This document shows, piece after piece, positions 55,146 through 64,000 of a stretch of 64,000 nt of DNA (position 1 is the first letter of the stretch; every line of letters starts with the position of its first letter). The translations under genes and the position numbers were made by a program. The notes below the pieces were generated by a model. That model saw only the letters and a program-made list of their open reading frames with translations. It was not told where the DNA came from and did not search any database. This DNA comes from Aphelenchoides besseyi (taxonomy: Eukaryota > Nematoda > Chromadorea > Rhabditida > Aphelenchoididae): contig JAMPIQ010000010.1 of NCBI GenBank assembly GCA_024699855.1, forward strand, positions 1 through 64,000, in the 5' to 3' direction.

Positions 55146-56076
55146 TTAGTTCTTGGCCACGTAGTCCTTGACGTTTTCAGGCGTGACGAGCTGGAAAGGA
55201 ATGTAGACCTTCTTCTCCACCTTGTCGCCCTTGACGAGCTTCAGCGCGGCATCGAGAGCGCCCTTGCCCTGCCCTGCCGCATCCTGGAACACCGTCACAT
55301 CCAGATCGCCCGCCTGCATCGCGGCAAGGGCGTCCTGCGTGGCGTCAACGCCGGCGACGACATAGCTTTTCATGTCCTTGCCTGCGGCCTTCAGGGCCTG
55401 GATCGCGCCAATCGCCATTTCATCGTTGTTGGCGATGACGGCATTGAATTCGATACCGCTGGAAAGCCAGTTGGTGACGAGGTCGGAACCCTGCGTGCGC
55501 TGCCAGTTCGCGGTCTGCTCTTCGACAACCGAAATGCCCTTGCATTCGTCGGTCTTCAGAACGTCCTTGGCAGACTGCGTGCGCATGCGTGCCGCCTGGT
55601 TGGAAAGCTCACCCATCATGATGACCGCATTGCCCTTGCCACCGAGAAGGCGGCAAACTTCTTTCGCTTCAAGCGTGCCGGCCACCGTCTCGTCGGAGGC
55701 GACGAATGCCTGGCCGTCCGGCAGGCTATCGACGTTAACCGGCTGGCGGTTGACGTAAACCAGCGGAATCTTGGCGTCGGCGGCGAGCTTCGACATGGCC
55801 GCCGTCGCATCCGTATCAACCGGGTTGACGATGATCGCGTCGACCTTGGACGCGATGAAATTCTGGATCTGGCTCTGCTGCTTGGCGACGTCGTTCTGGG
55901 CGTCCCTCGACCTGCAGGGTCACGCCCTTCAGTTCCTTGGAATAATCCTGCATGCCGTTGCGCAGCACGGTCAGGAAGTTGTCGTCGAACAGCGCCATCG
56001 AGACACCTACGGTCTCCGCATGCGCCGCCGTGCCCAGAAGCACAGACATGGCTGCGCCGATGATAAATTTCTTCAT
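55146..56076 (-). CDS. CUT2 sugar ABC transporter substrate-binding protein (RbsB/inositol-type), frameshifted
   Basis: This periplasmic binding protein has a signal peptide ending AAHAETVG, then VSMALFDDNFLTVLRNGM. The frame breaks in CCC 55904-55906 (one extra base on the minus strand); corrected text reads VEDAQNDVAKQQSQIQNFIASKVDAIIVNPVDTDATAAM. The C-terminal lobe has NDEMAIGAIQALKAAG and VVAGVDATQDAL. The sequence resembles rhizobial inositol or rhizopine binding proteins as I recall them, so a cyclitol substrate is a reasonable guess. Restored length is about 309 residues. Confidence 0.88.
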
Positions 56077-56593
56077 TGTTTTCTCCTCCTCGGTGTCCGG
56101 CGCCACCTCTCCCAGCCGGAGGCGAACCCGAGAGCCCGCCGCTACCTCCTCACAACCAGAAAACGGAATAATGAAACCGATTTTCTGTCTGTTCGATATA
56201 TTTATTCCATTTTTGGTCCAAACGTCAATGCTTTCTTCACGGCAAGGCGGCGAAGCGGCACACAAGGCGGTGATGAGGCAGGATTTCAGGAGGAAGGAGT
56301 TTCGTGGCGGATTGCCGGGAACTGCGCCGAAGCTTCTTCAACGTTACCCGCACTCGTCAGGCGAGGATCGATAAGCCGTTGAAATCATGGATGCGCGGGC
56401 CGAAACAGAGGATCACGAAGAATATGGCGGAAGGTCCGTTTTCAATGCCGGACCCGCAGACCCCGCCATTGGCAAAGCCACCGGCGGGTCTCATCTTTTC
56501 GCTTAGCGCGCTCATGGGAGGCACCATTCCACCGGCGAAAATACGCGAGAAGGTAACAGGTTCAGCAGAATGGGCGTGTTGGTGCACCACGTT
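56077..56593. promoter_or_regulatory. promoter region of the CUT2 operon and adjoining non-coding sequence
   Basis: About 515 bases without a supported gene. Near the CUT2 operon start, GGAATAA (56165-56171) and TTATTCC (56202-56208) form an inverted repeat with 30 bases between the arms. It could be a regulator site but is unproven. Several open frames to the right have no convincing start or family match. Confidence 0.35.
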
Positions 56594-58044
56594 CTATCGA
56601 TGCGAACCAGGCATTACATCGGCGGGAATCGGGCAGACATATTTGCTGCCCTCGGTCTTTTCCTGCCATTCCCTTTTAGCATTGGCGAGCAGTTCCGGCG
56701 AGGTCATCAGCGCAAAGCCGGTCGATGCGAGTGTTTTGGCGGCATGGGCCATGGCCTTGTGAGCGGCAGGGCTTTTGCCCTGCGCAACCACCTGCCAGGT
56801 ATGCGGATTGGTGCCGATCGCCCAGGCGGGCGTCCAGCACTGCGCGGTTGGCGTCACCCAGCTGACATCACCGACATCGGTGGAGCCCGCCCGGAAATGC
56901 GACTGGCCCTCGAAATCGCGCAGACCGAGATGCAGGGGTGTCGACCCGTCGATCTTCCCGGTTGGAAAAGACATCGCCCTTGATCTGATAGAGCCTGATG
57001 CTGCTTTTGATCGCCTCGTCGGTGAAAGTGTCCTGAATGCGTTTGGCAAAAGCGATATCCGCCTCGTCGAAGTCGAAGGCGATGGGGGCCTAGCGCCACC
57101 ATGTTTTCATGCATCGCCGTTTCCAGCGTGATGTTGGGCAGGAGATTGGTGGAGGCGGTATCGAAGACGATTTCCACCTCTGTTTCGGTCATCATCGCCG
57201 CGCCGCACGCGACTTTGTCCACCCGCGCGGCAAGATCGAGCGCCTGGCGCATTTCCGGGGCTCGGATCAGATAGAGCACTTCCGCCCTGGCCTGCACCAC
57301 ATTCGCCGCCTTGCCGCCGGTATCGGTGATTGCGTAATGCACCCGACAATCCTGCGGCATGTGTTCGCGCAGGAAATTGACGCCGACATTCATCAGTTCG
57401 ACGGCATCGAGCGCCGAGCGGCCCAGATGGGCAGCGTTGGAGGCATGAGCCGCAACACCCTTGAAACGGTAAAAATATTCCAGCACGGCCAGATTGTTGG
57501 TCGAGCGTACTCCGTTGAACGGTGCCGGGTGCCAAGTCAGCGCAGCATCGACATCGTCGAACAGGCCGGCGCGCACCATGAACGTCTTGCCGGAACCGCC
57601 CTCCTCGCCGGGGCAGCCGTAATAACGGACGGTGCCGGGCAAATTATTGGCTTTCAGATGCCGGGCGAGCGCAATAGCGGCCATCAATGAGCCGACGCCA
57701 AGCAGGTTGTGGCCGCAGCCATGGCCGGTGGCGCCGGGTTCGCGCGGCTGCGCCTCAGCCACATCAGCCACCTGGCTCATGCCGGCCAGCGCATCGAATT
57801 CACCGAGAAAAGCGATGACCGGCTTGCCGCTGCCAAATTCGCCGATGAAGGCCGTTTCCATACCTGCCACGCCGCGGCGAACCGCAAAGCCGTTTTCCTC
57901 GAGCGCGCCCGCCAGAACGCCGGCAGATTGCTGTTCCTCGAATTTGAGTTCGGCAAAATCCCAGATGCTGTCGCTCAAGGTGGTGAAATCGGGCTTCATC
58001 GCCTCGACTTCGGCGGCAATCGACATCACGGCGTCACGGTTCAT
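56594..58044 (-). CDS. M20-family amidohydrolase (AbgB-like), two frameshifts
   Basis: This zinc peptidase/amidohydrolase is of the p-aminobenzoyl-glutamate or indole-acyl-amino-acid type. The metal-binding region is GATGHGCGHNLLGVGSL, the catalytic Glu lies in GCPGEEGGSGKTFMV, and the dimerisation part has YRFKGVAAHASNAAHLGRSALDAVELMNVGVNFLREHMP. Breaks are in the G-run 57084-57088 and the A-run 56966-56969. Corrected text reads PIAFDFDEADIAFAKRIQDTFTDEA and then DVFPTGKIDGSTPLHLGLRDFEGQ. The end has AGSTDVGDVSWVTPTAQCW, an AbgB-like hallmark. Restored length is about 482 residues. Confidence 0.88.
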
Positions 58045-58131
58045 GGCTTGTCCTCGCATTTTTGCCCTTTACGGGCACGCGCAAGCGCTTCGGCGGATGC
58101 ACCGCCAAATTCCTGCGCTTCATATTGGAAA

Positions 58132-58162
58132 GCCCGCGCCGGGGTCCGCCTCCGGCGCGGGC
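58132..58162 (-). terminator. intra-operon hairpin after the peptide-binding protein gene
   Basis: Perfect 11-base arms GCCCGCGCCGG and CCGGCGCGGGC enclose a 9-base loop, right after the stop of the peptide-binding protein gene and before the M20 gene. No T-run is present. Confidence 0.7.
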
Positions 58163-58170
58163 ATAGTGAA

Positions 58171-59717
58171 TCAGTTGTCGACCGAGACTTCCCAGAGGCG
58201 GGCGTTCGACTGCCAGACCGGCTGGCCCTTCAGCTTCTTCGTCGCGCCCCAGACATCGACCATGTCGTAAAGGAAGATGCCCGGCATTTCCTTCAGCATC
58301 AGTTCGTGGAACTCGTCGAAAATCATCTGGCGCTTCGTCTGGTCGGCTTCGACATAAGCCGCCTTCATCAGTTCTATCGCCTTCGGATCGTCCCACATCA
58401 GGGAGGCGTTTTTGTCCTTGTTGCCGACATAAAAGGCATACATCAGCGCCGGGTCGAGGCGCGGAGCGACCGACTGAGAGATCACCTGATAATTGCCGGA
58501 ACGGCGGCGATCCACCTGGGTGGCATAGTCCAGCACCTCGATCTGCACGTTGAGACCCGCCTGCTGCATCATGGCCTGCGCCATGACGGCGGCCGGGAAG
58601 CTCGGCACGTTGCCACGCTTGTTGGCGATGATGGAGATCGGCTCGCCCTTGTAACCGGCGGCCTCCAGCTCCTTCTTCGCGGCCTCGACATCATAGGCCG
58701 GGCGCTTCTTCTGCGCCTCGTCATAATAAACCGAGTCCTGCGAGACCATCGAGCCGTTGGCTTCACCCGTGCCGTTCGATGCGGCAGCAACCAGCTCATC
58801 AAGATCGAGCGCCATCGCCATGGCGCGGCGCACGCCGGGATTGCTCAGAACCTTGTCGCGGGTTTGAATGTAGAACAGGTTCTTGCCGTTGTTGCGGGCA
58901 ACGATCAGCTGCATCTTTTCATTGGTCTTGAATTCCGGAATGAGATCGGGAGAAATCTCGGCAGTATCGAGCACACCGGATTCAAGCCCGGCCTTCACCG
59001 TCGAAGCATCGGGAATGACCATGAATTTGATGCCGTCGGCGAGCGGCCGCTTGGAGCCGACCATACCGTCCGGCTTGCCGTCGTTTGCCGGCGAAACATA
59101 ATCGGCAAATTTGGCGAGGCGGATATATTCGCCTTTCTTCCACTCGTCCCACTGGAACGGCCCGGTGCCGATGGGCTTGGCGAAACTGCCATCGGCAGCA
59201 ACCGATTCCGGCGAGATCATGCCGGTATAACCGCATTCCGGCCGCGACATCAGGCCAAGGAAAACGGCGGAGGGTTTTTCGAGGGTAATCTCGACCGTGG
59301 ATGCATCCGTGGCCTTGACGCCGGTGACGTGCGCTGCCCCGCCTTCCGCGAAATCGTTGAGGCAGGTCCACTTCGTTTCCGGCTTCAGGTAGCGCGTCCA
59401 GTTCCAGACGACGTCCTCTGCGGTAAGCGGCTTACCATTGTGGAATTTCACGTCCTTGCGCAGCTTGAACGTATAGGTCAGGCCATCGGGCGAAACGTCG
59501 ACGCTCTCGGCCAGAAGCGGCTTCACCTCACCGGCGTTGTTGTAGCCGACAAGACCTTCGACGATGTGCAGGATAACCCCATCCGTATTGCCGTCGCGGT
59601 TCACGCCGGGATTGTTGCTGCGAAGATCCGAGCTTTGGGCGATGGTGATGTCGCGGGCCGCCGCGATATTGGCCGTTACCAGCAGGGCAACGCCTGCGAG
59701 AAGAAGTTTTTTTTCAC
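58171..59717 (-). CDS. oligopeptide ABC transporter substrate-binding protein (family 5), N-terminal frameshift
   Basis: This is a DppA/OppA-type binding protein. The mature part (EGLVGYNNAGEVKPLLAESVDVSPDGLTYTFKLRKDVKFHNGKPLTAEDV) is intact. The signal peptide lies in another frame: GTG 59717 then a run of eight A (59707-59714) then LLLAGVALLVTANIAAARDITIAQ. The run should have six or nine A for a continuous frame. GAGGGT precedes the GTG by 7 bases. Restored length is about 514 residues. It acts with the permeases and ATPase encoded upstream in the same operon. Confidence 0.88.
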
Positions 59718-59746
59718 TGTTCTACCCTCTTTGTTGTCATTGATTG

Positions 59747-60590
59747 TCATTGGTGAAAGCCGTCCCAGCAGGCCTGTGCCAGCCGGCCGATCGTTTCGAG
59801 CGCGATGGTGTATCCCGGCGTACCGTCAGGCATCACCTGCGGCACCTCGTCGGTATAAGTGGTGATGATGAAGGACGGCGCGCCGTTTCTGTAGACGATG
59901 CCGGCATCCATGCGCCCGCGCTTGCCGCGACCGCTCTTGCTGGCCACCACAGCCTCAAAGGGCAGGCGGGAGCGGATACCATACCGCAAAATCTGGTTCT
60001 TCAGCGTCTGCATGGCCCATTCGCACAATTGCGGGCTGCAACCGAGCTTTGCCTGCGCCACCTGCGAGGACTGCGCATCGAGAATAGTCTGCAGCAGCAG
60101 CACCTGATCCGCCGCCGAGGTGGTGGTGACGGTTTTCAGCGGATGGTCGGCCGCCAGCGCCAGCGGCGGAATGAGGAAACGGTGATGGGTGTTGGCCATG
60201 CCAAGCGATTTGCAATAGCCGTCCACCTCTTCCAGCGTCAGCCTCTCCAGCACCATCTTGGTGCAGACGTTGTCGCTCAGCACCATCATGCCAGCGACGG
60301 CATCGCGTAGCGAAATGACGATGCCTGGCGTCATATAACGGAACATGCCGCTCGCAACCTCTTCCGCCAGCCGCTTTTCATAGGTAACGGGCTGGTCGAG
60401 ATCGATCCGCCCCTTCGCTGGCGGCTTTCAGCACAGCCATCATGATCGACGTCTTGCGGGTGCTGCCCGACGGCGTCTCCTCGTTTTCTCCCCGGCCGAT
60501 CTCTTCACCGGTCAGGAGATTGCGCACCATGAAGCGCGTCACGAAAGGCTGTGCATCGCAGATCGCATTCAGTTGGGCAGCCACGGTCAT
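59747..60590 (-). CDS. beta-lactamase-fold serine hydrolase (class A-like, PF13354 type), frameshifted
   Basis: The three active-site motifs of this fold are visible: S43-T-R-K46 (SxxK), SDN in VLSDNVCTKM, and KSG in VVASKSGRGKRG. The frame breaks in CCCC 60410-60413 (one extra base on the minus strand); corrected text reads LKAASEGRIDLDQPVTYEKRLAEEVASGMFRYM. No signal peptide is seen, unlike normal periplasmic beta-lactamases, so the product may be cytoplasmic. ATG 60590 is chosen because AGGAAG lies 6 bases upstream. It sits inside an oligopeptide transport operon, so an amide- or peptide-hydrolase role seems more likely than drug resistance. Confidence 0.82.
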
Positions 60591-60603
60591 AGTCATCTTC
60601 CTG

Positions 60604-62240
60604 TTAAACTTCATCTTCCAGACGCCATTTCAGTGTCACGCCGCCCTTTTCATTCTGGTCGAGGGCGGGAATGGCCGAGAGCAGCCGGCGCGTATAGGCC
60701 TCTCTCGGACTGTCGAAAATCGTGTCGCGGTCACCCTCTTCGATGATGCGGCCGTCCTGCATGACGACGACACGGTCTGCCACCTGTTCCACCACGCCGA
60801 GATCGTGGCTGATGAACAGGCAGGAAAAGCCGTAACGTTTCTGCAGATCGGAAAAGAGATTGAGCACCTGCGCCCGCACTGTCACGTCGAGCGCCGAGAC
60901 CGGCTCGTCGGCAATCAGGAACCGCGGACGGCGGGCAATGGCGCGGGCAATCGCCACGCGCTGGCGCTGGCCGCCGGAAAGCTCGTGCGGATAGCGGGCG
61001 GCAAAATCAGCGCCGAGTCCCACCTCCTCCAGGGTTTTCCAGCGCCCGCTTGCGCTTGGCGGCCTGATCGAGACCGGGAACGAGGCGTAGAGCCTCTTCC
61101 ACCAGCGCCTGAATGGTCATGCGCGGATCGAGCGAGGAATAGGGATCCTGAAACACCATCTGGCAATTCAGGCGGTAATCCTTCCAGTCCTCGTTGCGCT
61201 CGCGGCCCTGAAAGCGGATATGCCCTTCGCTCTCCTGCACCAGCCCGGCGATGGTGCGGCCAAGCGTCGTCTTGCCGGAACCGGAACCGCCGACGAGCGC
61301 CACGACCTCGCCCTCATGAATGTCGATGCTGACGCCTTGCAGCGCCCGCTTCGGTTTGGCCTTCTTCAGCAGAGATTTGCGGCCGGCATAATCCACAACG
61401 ATATCGCGGGCCGAAACCATTGGCGCCTTGGAGGTGTCGATATTGCGTGGCTCGCCGCGGAATGGCAGGGAGGAAAGCAGTTTTTTCGTATAGGGGTGCT
61501 GCGGCGCATCCAGCAGGTCCTCGGTGCGGCCCTGTTCGACGATAGCGCCTTTTTCCATCACCACGATACGGCTGGTATAACGTGCCACCATCGGCAGATC
61601 GTGGCTGATGAGGAGAACGGCGGTGCCTTCCGCCCGCGTCAGCTCCACCATCAGTTCCATGACATCGCGCTGGATGACCGCGTCCAGCGCCGTCGTCGGC
61701 TCATCGGCGATCAGCAAAGCGGGTTTCAGCAGCATGACCGAGGCCAGCATGATGCGCTGGCGCATACCGCCGGAGAACTCGTGCGGATAGGCCGTCAGCG
61801 CACCTTCCGGATCGCGGATGCCCACACGCCGCAGCATGTCGAGAATTTTCTCGCGGCGCGCTTCCGGCGACAATTTGGTATGAAGGATCAAGCCCTCTTC
61901 CAGTTGCCGGCCTATTGTCATCGATGGGTTGAGGGAGGTCATCGGCTCCTGAAACACGACGCCGATCTCCGCGCCGCGCAGACGCCGAAGCTCCTTCACC
62001 GGCAGGGACATGACATCCTGCCCCTTGTAGATGATCGACCCGCCGGTGACGGCGATGGCCGGGTGGCAGAAGCGAGATGAGCGCGCGGGTGGCGAGCGTC
62101 TTGCCCGACCCGCTTTCGCCGACGATGCCGAAGATTTCGCCCGCCGCAATATCGAAGGAAACATCCTTGACCACCCGGTGGCCGGTTCTGGCGACTTCGA
62201 GGGAAAGGCCGCGAACGGTGAGAAGTGCATTATCCGTCAT
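60604..62240 (-). CDS. oligopeptide ABC transporter ATP-binding protein, two ATPase domains fused, two frameshifts
   Basis: This is a DppD-DppF fusion like YejF or GsiA. Domain 1 has [17 protein letters not shown] and [12 protein letters not shown]; domain 2 has [18 protein letters not shown] and [12 protein letters not shown]. Breaks are in GGG 62061-62063 and TTTT 61035-61038, each one extra base. Corrected text reads [23 protein letters not shown] and then [25 protein letters not shown]. Restored length is about 545 residues. It overlaps the upstream permease gene by four bases (62237-62240). Confidence 0.9.
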
Positions 62241-63055
62241 TTGAGACCTCTCATGCGCGGGTCAAGCCTGTCGCGCAGGGCATCGCCCAGAAGATTGATG
62301 CCAAGCAGCGTCAGCGCGATGCACAGACCGGGGAAAAGCCCTAGCCAGACGGCCTGCTGGATGAAGGGCCGGCCGGCGGCCAGCATGTTGCCCCAGGTGG
62401 GGGCCGGCGGCGGCACGCCGAGGCCGAGGAAGGAGAGCGCGCTTTCCGACAGGATGGCCCAGCCGAACATGGAGGTGGCAAGAACCGTGATCGGCGCGAT
62501 GCAATTGGGCAGGATATGGCGGAACATGGTGTAGATCTCACCATTGCCCATCACCAGCGACGCCTCGATGAATTCCCGCTCACGCAATGAGAGGACCGCA
62601 CCGCGCACCACGCGGGCCATGGATGGCGTATAGGCGATGCCGAGTGCGAAGATGATGCCATACTGGTTTGCGCCGAAAACCGCGAGCAGGCCGAGCGCTA
62701 GCAGAATGCCCGGAAAGGCAAGAAGCGCATTGTTGATGGCCATGATGACGCCATCCACCCAGCCGCGCGCATAACCGCTAACAAGGCCGATCAGCGTGCC
62801 GCAGACCGTCGCGAAGCTGACCGTCAGGAAGCCGATCCAGACGCTGGCGCGGGCACCCACCATCAGGCGGCTCAAAACATCGCGCCCGAATTCGTCGGTG
62901 CCGAGAAGATGGCTCGGACCGGGTGCGGCCAGACGCGAGGCAAAGCCGAGCTTCATCGGGTCATAGGGCGTCCAGAACAGACCGGTTGCGGCGGTGATGA
63001 GAAGGAGGGCGATGAGAAAGCCGCCGATAAGCCCGTTAAGTGTGAACTTTTTCAT
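62237..63055 (-). CDS. oligopeptide ABC transporter permease (DppC-like)
   Basis: This intact 272-residue permease has the DppC markers HLLGTDEFGRDVLSRLMVGARASVWIG and the coupling loop REREFIEASLVMGNGEIYTMFRHILPNCIAPI. ATG 63055 overlaps the dppB-like stop by four bases. Confidence 0.92.
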   Translation of the reverse strand: MKKFTLNGLIGGFLIALLLITAATGLFWTPYDPMKLGFASRLAAPGPSHLLGTDEFGRDVLSRLMVGARASVWIGFLTVSFATVCGTLIGLVSGYARGWVDGVIMAINNALLAFPGILLALGLLAVFGANQYGIIFALGIAYTPSMARVVRGAVLSLREREFIEASLVMGNGEIYTMFRHILPNCIAPITVLATSMFGWAILSESALSFLGLGVPPPAPTWGNMLAAGRPFIQQAVWLGLFPGLCIALTLLGINLLGDALRDRLDPRMRGLK

Positions 63056-63997
63056 TCGGCAACCACACGCGGATCGAAGAGGGGATACAGAAGGTCGACG
63101 AACAGGTTGACCAGCACATAGGACAGCGAGACGAACAGCAGGCAGCCTTGAATGACGGGGTAATCGCGGGCGAAAATACTGTCGACCATCAGCCGCCCGA
63201 GGCCGGGAATGGTGAACACCGTCTCGATGACGGCGATACCGCCGAGAAGATTGCCGAGGATGAGGCCGATCATCGTCCATGTCGGGCCGAAGGCGTTCTT
63301 GAAGGCGTGCCGCCAGAGAACGGCGCTTTCCGAAAGGCCCTTGGCGCGAGCATGGGTGATGTAATCCAGCCGCAGCACTTCCAGCGTGGAGGCACGCGCC
63401 ATGCGGATCAGAACGCCCATTTCATGGATCACCAGCGTCATGACGGGCAGGACGAGATAGAGTAGGCCACCGACGAAATTGTCGCTGATCGACACATATC
63501 CCAGCACCGGCAACCAGCCGAGCTTGAGGCCGAAAAACAGAAGAAGCAGAAGACCCAGCCAGAATGTCGGAATGGACAGAAGCAGGGTCGCCGTTCCCAC
63601 CAGCGCCAGATCGGTGAGGCTGTTCTGTTTCCAGGCGGCGATAACACCCGCCGGAACCGCGATCAGGCTGGCGAGCAGCACCGCGACCACCACGATCTCG
63701 GCACTGACGAGAAAACGCGAGACGACCAGCGGCAGCACCGCCTCATCATTAACGATGGAGCGGCCGAAATCGCCCTGCACCACATTGCCGGCCCAGATGA
63801 GGAACTGTTTGCGGCATGGATTTGTCGAGGCCGAGTTCGGTCCTCATCGCTTCGATCTGCTCCGGTTGCGCCATGTCGCCCAGCATCAGGGCAGCCGGAT
63901 CGCCGGGAATGAAGCGGATGAGCGCAAAGACCGTGATCGACACGAATGCGATCGTCGGCAGCGCCATCAAAAGACGGCTCAGTATGAATCTTATCAT
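63052..63997 (-). CDS. oligopeptide ABC transporter permease (DppB-like), frameshifted
   Basis: The N-terminus MIRFILSRLLMALPTIAFVSITVFALIRFIPGDPA is typical of DppB. The frame breaks in TTT 63808-63810 (one extra base); corrected text reads LDKSMPQQFLIWAGNVVQGDFGRSI. The coupling loop reads LDYITHARAKGLSESAVLWRHAFKNAFGPT. Restored length is about 314 residues. The start codon is three bases from the window end, so upstream operon genes or the promoter lie outside. Confidence 0.9.
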
Positions 63998-64000
63998 CGG

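Noticed and set aside
56357..56590. A 77-codon minus-strand frame next to the M20 gene
   Set aside because: No family match and no ribosome binding site; amino acid composition is not convincing.
57709..59865. A 718-codon open frame on the plus strand
   Set aside because: It lies antisense to the M20 and peptide-binding protein genes, which have clear family motifs; it is a GC-rich shadow frame.

Overview
The window is a bacterial chromosome segment, GC-rich and densely coded. The exoYFQ set, a thuR-thuEFGKAB trehalose/disaccharide cluster, many solute-binding-protein (SBP) transporters and a rhizobial mosaic repeat point to an alphaproteobacterium of the Rhizobiaceae, most like Agrobacterium. 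That placement rests on recalled family resemblance, not on a search. No tRNA, rRNA, CRISPR array or prophage was recognised.

Layout. 1-5.5 kb: tail of an HlyD-type secretion adaptor, a hypothetical gene, and exoQ-exoF-exoY (succinoglycan-type polysaccharide) on the minus strand. 5.5-14.1 kb: a PuuR-like regulator divergent from an omega-aminotransferase, a chemoreceptor, two adjacent L,D-transpeptidase-type lipoproteins, an SDR enzyme, a 3-methyladenine DNA glycosylase and small orphans. 14.3-22.6 kb: thuR divergent from thuEFGKAB; thuB loses its 3' end at an IS110-family element that carries a candidate bridge RNA. 22.6-24.5 kb: queC-queD-queE (queuosine precursor) behind a preQ1-I riboswitch. 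25-31.4 kb: a second CUT1 sugar importer with a TIM-barrel isomerase and a Gfo/Idh dehydrogenase, carrying two LacI-type operators. 31.6-36.7 kb: a CPBP membrane protease, manC, malic enzyme and a RIME-like repeat. 36.9-43 kb: a polar amino-acid-type ABC importer followed by MmgE/PrpD and a flavin monooxygenase. 43-47.2 kb: a cytoplasmic double-PAS chemoreceptor, a DadA-like oxidase, a small secreted protein and aa3 oxidase subunit IV. 47.6-51.2 kb: a TRAP transporter with dctP convergent to dctQM. 51.4-56.1 kb: a glutamine-amidotransferase hydrolase and a CUT2 (ribose/inositol-type) importer. 56.6-64 kb: an oligopeptide ABC operon that includes a beta-lactamase-fold serine hydrolase and an M20 amidohydrolase.

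Functional logic. Most of the window is substrate scavenging: six ABC or TRAP import systems, each packed with its own catabolic enzymes and often with a hairpin directly after the SBP gene. Polysaccharide synthesis (exoYFQ, manC) and chemotaxis receptors fit a soil or plant-associated life.

Odd overall feature. About 31 otherwise normal genes are broken by about 36 small indels. Nearly all are one extra base in a short homopolymer, and each gene resumes its expected protein in another frame. I read these as sequence errors, not as a wave of pseudogenes. I annotate such genes as single CDSs and give the break position. The thuB truncation by the IS is different and looks real.
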